A stretch of 43,243 nt of DNA from Flavobacteriaceae bacterium (lineage in GTDB: Bacteria; Bacteroidota; Bacteroidia; Flavobacteriales; Flavobacteriaceae). The notes under the pieces are model-generated. The model was not told where the DNA came from. It ran no database searches and was given only the letters and a program-made list of their open reading frames with translations. Below, in pieces: positions 9,490 through 19,264 of this stretch. Every line of letters starts with the position of its first letter. Positions within the stretch are counted from its first letter, which is position 1. The stretch spans positions 1 through 43,243 of the forward strand of contig JANSXF010000035.1 in assembly GCA_024743095.1 (NCBI GenBank), read 5' to 3'. The position numbers and the translations under genes are program-made.

Positions 9490-9594
9490 CAAATTGGTGT
9501 TCATTAAATTGATAAATCTCTCTTAAAGCACATTAAAGGGATTTATACCCCCCACAAAACCAGAGTTTTAATTTTTGTTAAAGTTTTTAGTAAA

Positions 9595-9638
9595 AATGTT
9601 AAACATTATTGTTCTTATTTTGTTTAATGTTAGATTTA
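9595..9638 (+). promoter_or_regulatory. Putative promoter and palindrome upstream of the fasciclin lipoprotein gene
   Basis: A 13-base palindrome AATGTTAAACATT (9595-9607) is followed by TTG at 9609-9611, a 19-base spacer, and TAGATTTA at 9631-9638 (7 of 8 matches to TAnnTTTG). The TTG-N19-TAnnTTTG spacing is that expected of a Bacteroidota housekeeping promoter; the ATG is at 9667. The palindrome abuts the -33 element, the position of an activator or operator site. Its use by a regulator is inference. Confidence 0.5.
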
Positions 9639-9666
9639 AATAGTTAAACAAACACTTATAAACAAC

Positions 9667-11535
9667 ATGAAAACTTTAAAACATTTAAGCCGATTAATTT
9701 TACTGCTCCTATTTATTGGGTTTAGCTCTTGCTCCAATGACGACAATGGGTCCGCACCACCGATGGAAGAGGATGCCAATATTGTAGAGGCGGCCCAAGC
9801 AACTTCAGAATTGAGCACCTTGGTCGCCGCCCTTCAAAAAGCGGATGAAAGTGCCAACAATGATCTGATCACAGCTCTTGGCGGAGACGGACCATTTACC
9901 GTATTCGCCCCAACCAATGAAGCATTCAACGATTTGCTTGCCCAATTGGATGGTTTTGATTCCCTTGACGACTTTAGTTCACAACAACTGCAAGATTTGC
10001 TTGCCGTTATTCTGAGGTACCACGTGGTAGCAGAGGCCGCTTTTTCAACAGATTTGAGTGATGGAACGAGTCTTACCACCTTACAGGGCTCTTCACTTCA
10101 AGTTGTTATCGACGGTGATGTATTTATACAGGATCCTACCAATGTCCCTGCCCAGGTGGTAGATGCCGACATCGAAGCCTCCAACGGGGTGGTTCACGTA
10201 ATAGATAAAGTGCTATTACCTCAAGCCATTTTGGACGAATTGGCTGATATTATCCTTGTTCCCATTACAGATTTGGCACTTGGAAATGAAAATTTAGAAA
10301 ACTTGGTCGCTGCCCTTACTGCAGCCAATGGAGATTTACCAACCGTGTTGCGCGGTGATGGACCATTCACCGTATTGGCCCCAACCGACGAAGCTTTTGA
10401 GACCTTCTTGGACGGTGCAGCCTTAGCTGATATTCCAACCGATGTATTGACCAACGTTTTACTCAATCACGTAATTGGCGGAGAAATCACTTCGGAGGAT
10501 TTAACTGGACTTGGTTCGGGTTATACAAGTACTCTAGCAACCGGAGCCGGAGAACAAAATGTTAGTTTGTTCTTCGACACAACAGATGGTGTAACCTTTA
10601 ACGGCGTATCTTCTGTTGTTGCTCCAGATGTGAAGGCTTTGAACGGTATTGTTCATGTGGTGGACGCGGTTATAGATATCCCTAATATTGTAGATCATGC
10701 GCTCGCCAATCCAGGACTTTCTTCTTTGGTTGCAGCTTTAACAGACGGAGGCAATACGACATTCACCGACCTATTATCGGATGAAGAAGAACTTTTCACC
10801 GTATTTGCACCTGGAAATGATGCATTTAGTGCATTCACAAATCCAAATTCAAATGACATCAACGCGATTCTATCCAACCACGTTGTGGTGGGTGCTGCAG
10901 CATTCCGTTCTGGTCTGACCAATTCCTATGTAAACACTGCAGCCGAATTTGATGTAGATGAGAATTTAAGTCTATACATTAACACAGATGATGGTGTTAC
11001 CTTAAACGGAACCAGCAATGTGGCAATGGCGGACATTGTAGCCAGTAACGGTGTAATACATACGGTGGATGCGGTAATCGACTTACCGACCGTGGTAACC
11101 TTTGCTACAGCCGACCCTACCTTCTCTACTTTGGTACAGGCATTGACGGAGTTGACGCCCAGTACGGATTTCGTAAGTGTATTGTCCGCTCAAGATGGCT
11201 CAGGCAGTGATCCCTTTACCATATTTGCCCCTACCAACGATGCATTTGCGGCTCTTGCAAGCATTCCAGGTGAAGCTGATTTAATTCCTATACTGCAACA
11301 TCACGTAGTGGCAGGTGCCAATGTACGTTCCGAAGACCTCACCGATGGCGCCACAGCAACTACCCTCGAGGGCGATATGATCACCGTCAACCTGCCCGGT
11401 ACCGGAGACAACATCGCCGATATTACCGATGGTGCGGGAAATATGGGAATTGGTATAGATGCCGTGGATGTTCAGGCCATCAATGGTGTGATTCACGTAG
11501 TGGATACCGTACTTGTCCCGGATACATCAAACTAA
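9667..11535 (+). CDS. Cell-surface lipoprotein with four fasciclin (FAS1) domains
   Basis: 622 residues. A lipoprotein signal (hydrophobic residues 9-18, lipobox FSSC with C22) is followed by a short acidic linker and four tandem FAS1 domains at about 39-185, 199-337, 340-474 and 476-618. Each shows the two FAS1 boxes: an N-terminal FTVFAPTNEAF-type motif (in repeats FTVLAPTDEAF, FTVFAPGNDAF, FTIFAPTNDAF) and a C-terminal NGVVHVID-type motif. FAS1 domains mediate adhesion and matrix binding; bacterial ones are usually secreted or surface-attached. The gene is monocistronic, with its own promoter and terminator. The protein is highly acidic, fitting a marine surface protein. Confidence 0.93.
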   Translation: MKTLKHLSRLILLLLFIGFSSCSNDDNGSAPPMEEDANIVEAAQATSELSTLVAALQKADESANNDLITALGGDGPFTVFAPTNEAFNDLLAQLDGFDSLDDFSSQQLQDLLAVILRYHVVAEAAFSTDLSDGTSLTTLQGSSLQVVIDGDVFIQDPTNVPAQVVDADIEASNGVVHVIDKVLLPQAILDELADIILVPITDLALGNENLENLVAALTAANGDLPTVLRGDGPFTVLAPTDEAFETFLDGAALADIPTDVLTNVLLNHVIGGEITSEDLTGLGSGYTSTLATGAGEQNVSLFFDTTDGVTFNGVSSVVAPDVKALNGIVHVVDAVIDIPNIVDHALANPGLSSLVAALTDGGNTTFTDLLSDEEELFTVFAPGNDAFSAFTNPNSNDINAILSNHVVVGAAAFRSGLTNSYVNTAAEFDVDENLSLYINTDDGVTLNGTSNVAMADIVASNGVIHTVDAVIDLPTVVTFATADPTFSTLVQALTELTPSTDFVSVLSAQDGSGSDPFTIFAPTNDAFAALASIPGEADLIPILQHHVVAGANVRSEDLTDGATATTLEGDMITVNLPGTGDNIADITDGAGNMGIGIDAVDVQAINGVIHVVDTVLVPDTSN

Positions 11536-11563
11536 CCGGGTTTTTGATTACTATGTAGTGTTT

Positions 11564-11598
11564 AAAAGCCCCTTTAAAAGTATTTGAAGGGGCTTTTT
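11564..11598 (+). terminator. Rho-independent terminator after the FAS1 lipoprotein gene
   Basis: AAAAGCCCCTT (11564-11574) pairs perfectly with AAGGGGCTTTT (11587-11597) around a 12-base loop and ends in a T-run. It lies 28 bases after the stop codon. Confidence 0.85.
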
Positions 11599-11751
11599 AT
11601 CGTATACAGAATACCGTTCGTCGATGACACATCAACATCGGAATATTTACCCACAAAAAGTGGCTGTTTTACAACTATTAATTTTTTTCATGTAGGGAAT
11701 GCCGCATCTTTGGAGTCCCAAATCTTTCCAAACTAAACCTGTAAATGGAAA

Positions 11752-11784
11752 CTCCCCCAAGGCAATCTTGAGGGAGTTTTTTTT
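11752..11784 (+). terminator. Terminator-like hairpin with eight-T tail, downstream of yidC
   Basis: CTCCC and CAAG pair with CTTG and GGGAG around a short loop, with one C/A mismatch, and TTTTTTTT follows on the plus strand. The nearest plus-strand gene ends more than 200 bases upstream behind its own terminator, whereas yidC ends 22 bases to the right on the minus strand. In the minus direction the tail is only TTT, so the hairpin points the wrong way for an ordinary yidC terminator; it may act in both directions or end a small RNA. Confidence 0.55.
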
Positions 11785-11805
11785 GGTCCAAAAAACAAGT
11801 TCAGG

Positions 11806-13674
11806 TTATCTTCTTCCCGATTTCTTTTGCTCTTCGGCCTGTTCCATCATTTCGCGCATCTTACGCTGGAACTTGTTCTCTTTTTTGGGCTTTTTCTTGT
11901 TCTCCTGAATCTGGGCATGGATCTTTTCTTCATCCAAGATATAATTCTTGATGGCCAACATAATAAAGATGGTAATCAAGTTGGAGACAAAATAATACAA
12001 ACTCAACCCACTCGCATAGTTGTTAAAGAAGAACAACATCATAATGGGCGATAGGTACATAATGAATTTCATATTGGGCATACCCGGTTGCTGTTGCATC
12101 TGCATGCTCTGTCCGGTGGTCATCTGCATATAGAAGAATATGGCCACGGATGCCAAGATCGGGAACAAGGAAACGTGGTCACCGTAAAAAGGTATGGTGA
12201 ACGGCAACTCAAAGATGGTATCGTAGGATGATAGATCCTCGGCCCATAAGAAAGGTTTCTGACGCAACGCAAAGGAGGTTGGGAAAAACATGAACAGGGA
12301 ATAGAAGATAGGCAACTGTAATAACGCCGGTACACAACCACTCATTGGGCTTACCCCTGCTTTGTTGTACACCTTCATGGTCTCCTGCTGCTTTTTCATG
12401 GCATTGTCCTTGTATTTTTCGCTGATCTCCGAAATCTCAGGCTTCAGCACCTTCATCTTGGCCTGCGACAGATAGGATTTATAGGTCACCGGCGATAATG
12501 CCAATCGCACCAAAATCGTCATGATAACAATGGCAATACCATAAGGCAAAAATGAACTCAGGAAAGTGTAGAACGGTGTAAAGACATATCGGTTGATCCA
12601 GCCGAAGATCCCCCAACCAAATGGAATGGAATCCGCCAATCCCAAATCTGTATAATCATCAAGAACCTTTACATCCGTGGGTCCGTAATACCAGTGCATG
12701 TTCTGGGATATTTCACCTCCCTGATATTCCAAAGGTGCCTTGGCACTGTATTCTTTGGTAAAACGCAGCTCCTTGCTTTCTTCCTCGACCAAATTGGTAG
12801 AAGTTAGATCTGCGGTTTTAAAATGATTGTCCGTTGCCAAAATGGAGCTAAAGAAATGCTGACGGTACGATAGCCATTTTACATCCTCTTCGGTCTCCTG
12901 ATCAAAATCACTGCTCTCCGAAAGTTTACTGATATTACCATCATCATGATTGTAGGTTAGACGGGTATATCGGTTTTCGTACTGCACGCTCTTATTGTGT
13001 CGTATGCCTTTTAAGTCCCACTCCAAGGTAACAGGCTTACTGATGTTAAACACCCCGTTCAATCCTTGTGAGCGCACGGTAAAATCAACCAAATAATCAT
13101 TGGGCTTCATTTCGTAGCGGTACTCCAAAAATTGGTTGTTCGCCACTTTGGCTTTCATGGAAAGCACCTTATTGTCCCCACTTTGCGATAGTGATGGTTC
13201 AAAATAAAGGTCGGCCGTGCTGAGCACCCTGTTGTCCGTTGTGGTAAAGTTCAGGGCAAAATTGGCATTTCCGTCCTTCACCAAGTAAACAGGAATCGAA
13301 TCGAAGGTTACAAATTCCTTCATTTTCGCCTCCACAATCTGTCCTCCTTTATTGGAAACCTCCAGTTTCAGCACTTCATTCTCGAGTAGCGTGGTTCCGT
13401 CCGAAGTTTGGGTAAACCCAAAGGCCCCGACCGTGCTCTTGTAATTGGCAACGGCCGTGGAATCGTTAAGGTCAACGGTCTTAGTTTCCTTTGCGGGAGC
13501 GGTCTTGGTCTCTTGCTCCGCTTTGGCGGCCTCTGCCTCGACACGTGCTTGCTCTGCTTTTTGCGCTTCAAGCTCTTCTGGCGTTGGCTGATTTTGGTAA
13601 AACATAAAAATGAGTATCCCAAAAATCAGTACAAATCCAATAATGGATTTAATATCCAGCTTCTTTTCTTCCAT
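11806..13674 (-). CDS. yidC: Membrane protein insertase YidC/Oxa1
   Basis: 622 residues, typical of the long Gram-negative form. A transmembrane helix at about 11-25 (IIGFVLIFGILIFMFYQNQ) is followed by a charged linker rich in E, A and K, a large periplasmic beta domain (about 90-350), and the conserved C-terminal insertase core. The core includes YGIAIVIMTILVRLALSPVTYKSYLSQAKMKVLKPEI, with the functional Arg in the groove helix, then GCVPALLQLPIFYSLFMFF. The tail is basic (KKPKKENKFQRKMRE), as expected for ribosome binding. YidC inserts and folds inner-membrane proteins, with or without SecYEG. It follows pyrG by 66 bases and has its own TATATTTG promoter box in the gap. Confidence 0.97.
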   Translation of the reverse strand: MEEKKLDIKSIIGFVLIFGILIFMFYQNQPTPEELEAQKAEQARVEAEAAKAEQETKTAPAKETKTVDLNDSTAVANYKSTVGAFGFTQTSDGTTLLENEVLKLEVSNKGGQIVEAKMKEFVTFDSIPVYLVKDGNANFALNFTTTDNRVLSTADLYFEPSLSQSGDNKVLSMKAKVANNQFLEYRYEMKPNDYLVDFTVRSQGLNGVFNISKPVTLEWDLKGIRHNKSVQYENRYTRLTYNHDDGNISKLSESSDFDQETEEDVKWLSYRQHFFSSILATDNHFKTADLTSTNLVEEESKELRFTKEYSAKAPLEYQGGEISQNMHWYYGPTDVKVLDDYTDLGLADSIPFGWGIFGWINRYVFTPFYTFLSSFLPYGIAIVIMTILVRLALSPVTYKSYLSQAKMKVLKPEISEISEKYKDNAMKKQQETMKVYNKAGVSPMSGCVPALLQLPIFYSLFMFFPTSFALRQKPFLWAEDLSSYDTIFELPFTIPFYGDHVSLFPILASVAIFFYMQMTTGQSMQMQQQPGMPNMKFIMYLSPIMMLFFFNNYASGLSLYYFVSNLITIFIMLAIKNYILDEEKIHAQIQENKKKPKKENKFQRKMREMMEQAEEQKKSGRR

Positions 13675-13716
13675 GAATAGTATTTAGTAGAAATATGTAT
13701 TTGGTATTTCAGGTGG

Positions 13717-15667
<1,951 letters not shown>

Positions 15668-15710
15668 ATCTAGGTCTAAAATACTATCTTTCCCGGAACA
15701 AATCCACACA

Positions 15711-16574
15711 ATGAAACGCAGAAATTTTATCGCCACTGCCGCCGCTGGGTCCGCAGGCCTTGCTACAGCTTCTGCCATGACCACTGGCCAGGGTACCACT
15801 AAAGAGTTTAAACTCAAGGGCAACATCAACCACAGTGTGTGCGAATGGTGCTTTAACGATATTCCCTTGGAAGATTTTTTAAAGACCCTTAACGAGCTGG
15901 GTGTCAAGGCCATTGACCTGGTCGGCCCCAAAGATTGGCCCACGTTAAAGAAATATGATATACATTGTTCCATGTGCAATGGGGCCGAAATTAGTTTGAC
16001 CGAGGGCTGGAACAACCCCAAATATCACGAACAGCTCATTGAGAACTATACGGAGATGATCCCCAAGGTCGCTGAAGCGGGCTACACGAACCTTATCTGT
16101 TTTAGTGGCAACCGCAATGGCATGAACGACTATGTGGGATTACAAAATTGTGTGGATGGGCTTTCACAGATCATGCCCTTGGCGGAGGAACACGGTGTGG
16201 TTATCCAGATGGAGCTATTTAACCAAGTAAACCACCCGGATTATATGTGCGACAGTTCCATTTGGGGCGTGGAACTTTGCAAACATTTGGGAAGCGATAA
16301 TTTTAAATTATTGTTCGATATCTACCATATGCAGATCCAAGAGGGGGACATCATCAGAAGTATTCAAAACTACCATCCTTATTTTGGACACTACCACACG
16401 GCAGGTGTTCCGGGAAGGCATGAAATCGATGAAACGCAAGAACTTTACTATCCGGCGATCATAAAAGCGATACATGCTACGGGTTTCAAGGGCTACGTGG
16501 CCCAAGAGTTCATCGTTACCTGGGAAGATAAGATCGGTGCGCTAAAAGATGGGTTTATGCGGTGCGATATTTAA
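15711..16574 (+). CDS. Exported TIM-barrel sugar isomerase/epimerase-like protein (hydroxypyruvate isomerase family)
   Basis: 287 residues. The N-terminus MKRRNFIATAAAGSAGLATA is Tat-like (RR followed by NF and an Ala-rich stretch) and suggests export in folded form. The body matches the AP-endonuclease-2/xylose isomerase-like TIM barrel: HSVCEWCF at the first strand, LICFSGNRNGM, the metal-ligand Glu in VIQMELFNQ, LLFDIYHMQIQEGD, FGHYHTAGVPGRHEIDE, and the closing VAQEFIVTW. LLFDIYHMQIQEGD and GRHEID are closest to hydroxypyruvate isomerase (Hyi), which interconverts hydroxypyruvate and tartronate semialdehyde. An exported version suggests a sugar-related substrate instead; the true substrate is unknown. 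Confidence 0.85.
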   Translation: MKRRNFIATAAAGSAGLATASAMTTGQGTTKEFKLKGNINHSVCEWCFNDIPLEDFLKTLNELGVKAIDLVGPKDWPTLKKYDIHCSMCNGAEISLTEGWNNPKYHEQLIENYTEMIPKVAEAGYTNLICFSGNRNGMNDYVGLQNCVDGLSQIMPLAEEHGVVIQMELFNQVNHPDYMCDSSIWGVELCKHLGSDNFKLLFDIYHMQIQEGDIIRSIQNYHPYFGHYHTAGVPGRHEIDETQELYYPAIIKAIHATGFKGYVAQEFIVTWEDKIGALKDGFMRCDI

Positions 16575-16608
16575 CAGATCGGTTCCCCTGTTATTCAAAA
16601 TTCGGCCT

Positions 16609-16616
16609 TAGATTTG
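16609..16616 (+). promoter_or_regulatory. Putative -7 box of the TrkH-family gene
   Basis: TAGATTTG matches TAnnTTTG exactly and lies 26 bases before the ATG at 16643. No TTG is seen at the -33 position. The box supports the ATG at 16643 over the upstream GTG at 16562, since the longer form would begin before the promoter. Confidence 0.4.
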
Positions 16617-16642
16617 TTGGAGCACATCAAATCAAGACCAGG

Positions 16643-17980
16643 ATGTTCAGTACAATTCAATCCAGATACAAAAGATTCCAAATAAGCAAGTCACCCCAAC
16701 TAAATTTAGTCTGGGGCTTTTTTTTGTATGCCTTTGTGGGGTTTCTATTATTGTCGATTCCTCTTTTTCACAGAACCGATGTTGCCTTTCTGGACAACCT
16801 GTTTATTTCAACCTCGGCCATTTCAACCACCGGGCTTGTAACGGTAAGCATATATGATTCTTACAATTTTTTTGGTCAGTTTATCATTATGGTACTTATT
16901 CAACTGGGCGGAATTGGTTATATGACCCTGACCACGTATTACCTGCTCTTCACCACCAAACGCATTACCAGATGGCACCAAAAAATTATTGGCGCGGAAT
17001 TCACCATGCCTGCCACCATTCAAATCAAGGACTTTATAAAAAGTGTTGTTTATTTTACATTGGTCATGGAGCTTTTGGGCACCATTTCCTTTTACATAGC
17101 TTTTCACCAAGAGGGAATTACGGGCCTAAAAGGTATATGGTTTTCTCTATTCCATAGCGTTTCTTCCTTTTGTACGGCCGGTTTTAGTCTATTCAATGAT
17201 AGTTTTGAGAGCTTTTCCGAAAATGCCCTCATCAATTGGACCATTTCTGTCCTAGCAATTGCGGGGTCCCTTGGTTTTATCGTGATTACCGATCTTTGGT
17301 ACAGAATTATGGGAAGGTCAAAGGCGATTACCTTTACTTCTAAAATTATACTATATGGATTTATAATGCTACTGGGGATCGGCACATTGCTATTTTATTT
17401 CACAGAACCCCTTATAAAAGCATCCGACCACCGGTTGATGGAGGCCTTTTTCCAGTCGATGACCTCCATGACCACCGTTGGGTTCAACACGGTGGCGATC
17501 TCTTCGCTCTCATTGCCACTCCTTCTTTTGACCATTTTTTTGATGTACATCGGGGCCTCGCCTTCCGGTACTGCCGGGGGGATGAAAATAACTACCTTGA
17601 CCGCTATGGTCGCCATTTTAAAAAGTCGGTTGCTTGGTGAGAAAAAAATAACTTTTTTGAAAAGGACCATTCCCTTGGAACGGCTTTTTGTGGCGACGTC
17701 CACCTTTATACTGTATACATCGATGATTTTTCTTTTCAGCTTCTTGCTTTCCTTTACCGAGCAATCAAGTTTTGACAATATCCTTTTTGAGGTGGCCTCT
17801 GCCCTTGGAACCGTAGGTTTAAGCACAGGAATAACCGCCGAGCTGTCAGAGGTGGGGAAATCGCTTATCATCCTCTTGATGTTTTTGGGACGTGTTGGTG
17901 TACTTACTTTTGGTTTTGCTTTGTTGATGCGAATGAAAAAGCAAGATTTAAAATTGAAAAGTGAGGATTTGGCCGTTTAA
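16643..17980 (+). CDS. TrkH/KtrB family potassium transporter
   Basis: 445 residues from ATG at 16643; a GTG 27 codons upstream overlaps the previous gene. About eight membrane helices surround four pore-loop repeats. All four selectivity-filter glycines are present: SAISTTGLVTV, SFCTAGFSLF, SMTTVGFNTV and ALGTVGLSTG. PSGTAGGMK is the conserved loop block of the family. The length is closer to KtrB than to the longer TrkH. Such proteins move K+ (or Na+/K+) inward with a cytoplasmic TrkA/KtrA subunit. No gene for that subunit is in the window; it may lie elsewhere. Confidence 0.92.
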   Translation: MFSTIQSRYKRFQISKSPQLNLVWGFFLYAFVGFLLLSIPLFHRTDVAFLDNLFISTSAISTTGLVTVSIYDSYNFFGQFIIMVLIQLGGIGYMTLTTYYLLFTTKRITRWHQKIIGAEFTMPATIQIKDFIKSVVYFTLVMELLGTISFYIAFHQEGITGLKGIWFSLFHSVSSFCTAGFSLFNDSFESFSENALINWTISVLAIAGSLGFIVITDLWYRIMGRSKAITFTSKIILYGFIMLLGIGTLLFYFTEPLIKASDHRLMEAFFQSMTSMTTVGFNTVAISSLSLPLLLLTIFLMYIGASPSGTAGGMKITTLTAMVAILKSRLLGEKKITFLKRTIPLERLFVATSTFILYTSMIFLFSFLLSFTEQSSFDNILFEVASALGTVGLSTGITAELSEVGKSLIILLMFLGRVGVLTFGFALLMRMKKQDLKLKSEDLAV

Positions 17981-18338
17981 ATCGCAGCAGGGATGGGGCT
18001 AAAAGAATCGATGTTCAAGATTTCCTGTGGTATAAAATCACCCTGCCCTCACCCCCACCACTCCCCTGATCGCAGTTGCTACTTCCTGTAACCCGTTTCT
18101 GGAAAAGGTATCCTTTTTCCACATAAAAACAACATTACCACAGCTACATCCAAGTCTTGGGCCAAAGCCCCGGATGTGCCGTAAGTATCCAAAATTGAGC
18201 GTAACAGCCCGATCCTTGCGTTCCAAGGCAATCAAACTTTTATGTTTTAAGGTTGGTTGGGAGCAAAGTTCATTGATTGTTTGCCCATGGCCGGCCCTAT
18301 TAATCGAACCGAATAAAATCGGATCATTGCTCCAGAAG
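17981..18338. other. 358-base convergent intergenic region with no supported gene
   Basis: Lies between the 3' ends of the K+ transporter gene and the DUF922 gene. Both strands have open frames of up to about 100 codons, but none has a recognisable domain, a good start or composition like the neighbours. A decayed gene cannot be excluded. I see no strong terminator, tRNA or repeat. Confidence 0.5.
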
Positions 18339-18872
18339 TTATTCCGGTTTCTTTAAGGCCTCGGCGATCTTCAGGTTCCACTCCAACTGTTTTTCACGGT
18401 TTCGGGAAAAGTTGGTCTCCCAATCGTAACGCTCTTGGTACCCTTGAAGTTCTTTAAGGATATCGTTATAGATCTTGCGCACCTCTGCCTTTACATCATC
18501 GGAAAAAGAAGTCCTACGGAGCTTGTCGCGCATCTTACGGGCAAAAATTTCGGTTATATCAAAATGCAGTTGTTCGTGCGCCAATGTATTTTCGTTGCAG
18601 AGCTTGGGCCTGTACCACGATTCGCTTGGATAGAAATAGGCATTCACCTCGAAATCCAGATGAACCTCATAGTGAAGGAGATTCGCCGAATAGGTATAGC
18701 TAATGCCACTGGCCGTTGTTGCTGCAGCTTCATCGGCAACTGGTGCCGTCCCTTTATAATCCTTCCAAGTGAGCCTTACATCTTTGCTCCATGGAACTCC
18801 TTGCTCGATTTCTTGCGCAGATCCAAAAAAACCAAGTAGAAAAAAACATGCTATGGGAGCTATTTTGTCCAA
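18339..18872 (-). CDS. DUF922 family putative secreted zinc protease
   Basis: 177 residues, beginning at TTG (18872) because no ATG precedes the signal-like segment IAPIACFFLLGFFGSAQ. The body contains LAHEQLHFDITEIFA, with the HEQLH (HExxH) zinc-binding motif at residues 99-103. DUF922 is a family of predicted secreted Zn-dependent proteases related to this motif; its substrates are unknown. The start overlaps the end of the OsmC gene by 13 bases, so translation is probably coupled. It is the last gene of the guaA operon. The TTG start is odd but follows from the sequence. Confidence 0.78.
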   Translation of the reverse strand: MDKIAPIACFFLLGFFGSAQEIEQGVPWSKDVRLTWKDYKGTAPVADEAAATTASGISYTYSANLLHYEVHLDFEVNAYFYPSESWYRPKLCNENTLAHEQLHFDITEIFARKMRDKLRRTSFSDDVKAEVRKIYNDILKELQGYQERYDWETNFSRNREKQLEWNLKIAEALKKPE

Positions 18873-19264
18873 TTAAACTCGATTACCTTTTCAATATCGG
18901 GATGAAGGCTGTAATGCACCGGACAGGTATTGGCCGTATGCACCAATATTTTTCTATGCTTTTCGGAAATAGCCGAGGGCATTTCAAACTTCACCTCGAT
19001 TTTGGATATCCTTCTGGGGTTGGCGGCCATATGCTTGGTCACCTCAGCGGTGGCCCCTGTTAGATCCACCTCCATATCGCGCGCCTTGATGCCCATCATG
19101 GTCATCATACAATTGGCCAGGCCCGTGGCCACGGTATCGGTAGGTGAAAAGGCCCCTCCTTTACCGTTGTTGTCCAAAGGGGCATCTGTAATATATTCGT
19201 TACCCGAGCGCAGATGAACGCATGTGGTGCGAAGGTTTCCGTTATAGGTTACTTTTGACGTCAT
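18860..19264 (-). CDS. OsmC family protein
   Basis: 134 residues. The two cysteines of the OsmC peroxidase site are present: C52 in the helix TGLANCMMTMMG and C114 in ANTCPVHYSL. GGAFSPTDTVATGLANC matches the family core. OsmC/Ohr proteins reduce organic hydroperoxides; many flavobacterial members of this subgroup have no tested activity. The start overlaps the LysM gene by 23 bases and the end overlaps the DUF922 gene by 13. It is cytoplasmic. Confidence 0.9.
   Translation of the reverse strand: MTSKVTYNGNLRTTCVHLRSGNEYITDAPLDNNGKGGAFSPTDTVATGLANCMMTMMGIKARDMEVDLTGATAEVTKHMAANPRRISKIEVKFEMPSAISEKHRKILVHTANTCPVHYSLHPDIEKVIEFNWTK

Noticed and set aside
16562..16642. Longer GTG start for the potassium transporter
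   Set aside because: It overlaps the previous gene and would start upstream of an exact promoter box at 16609-16616; the ATG at 16643 fits better.
18038..18235. Minus-strand frame of 65 codons in the convergent gap
   Set aside because: No domain, no membrane or signal pattern, arginine- and glycine-rich nonsense-like composition; the plus strand is equally open here. Most likely a chance frame.
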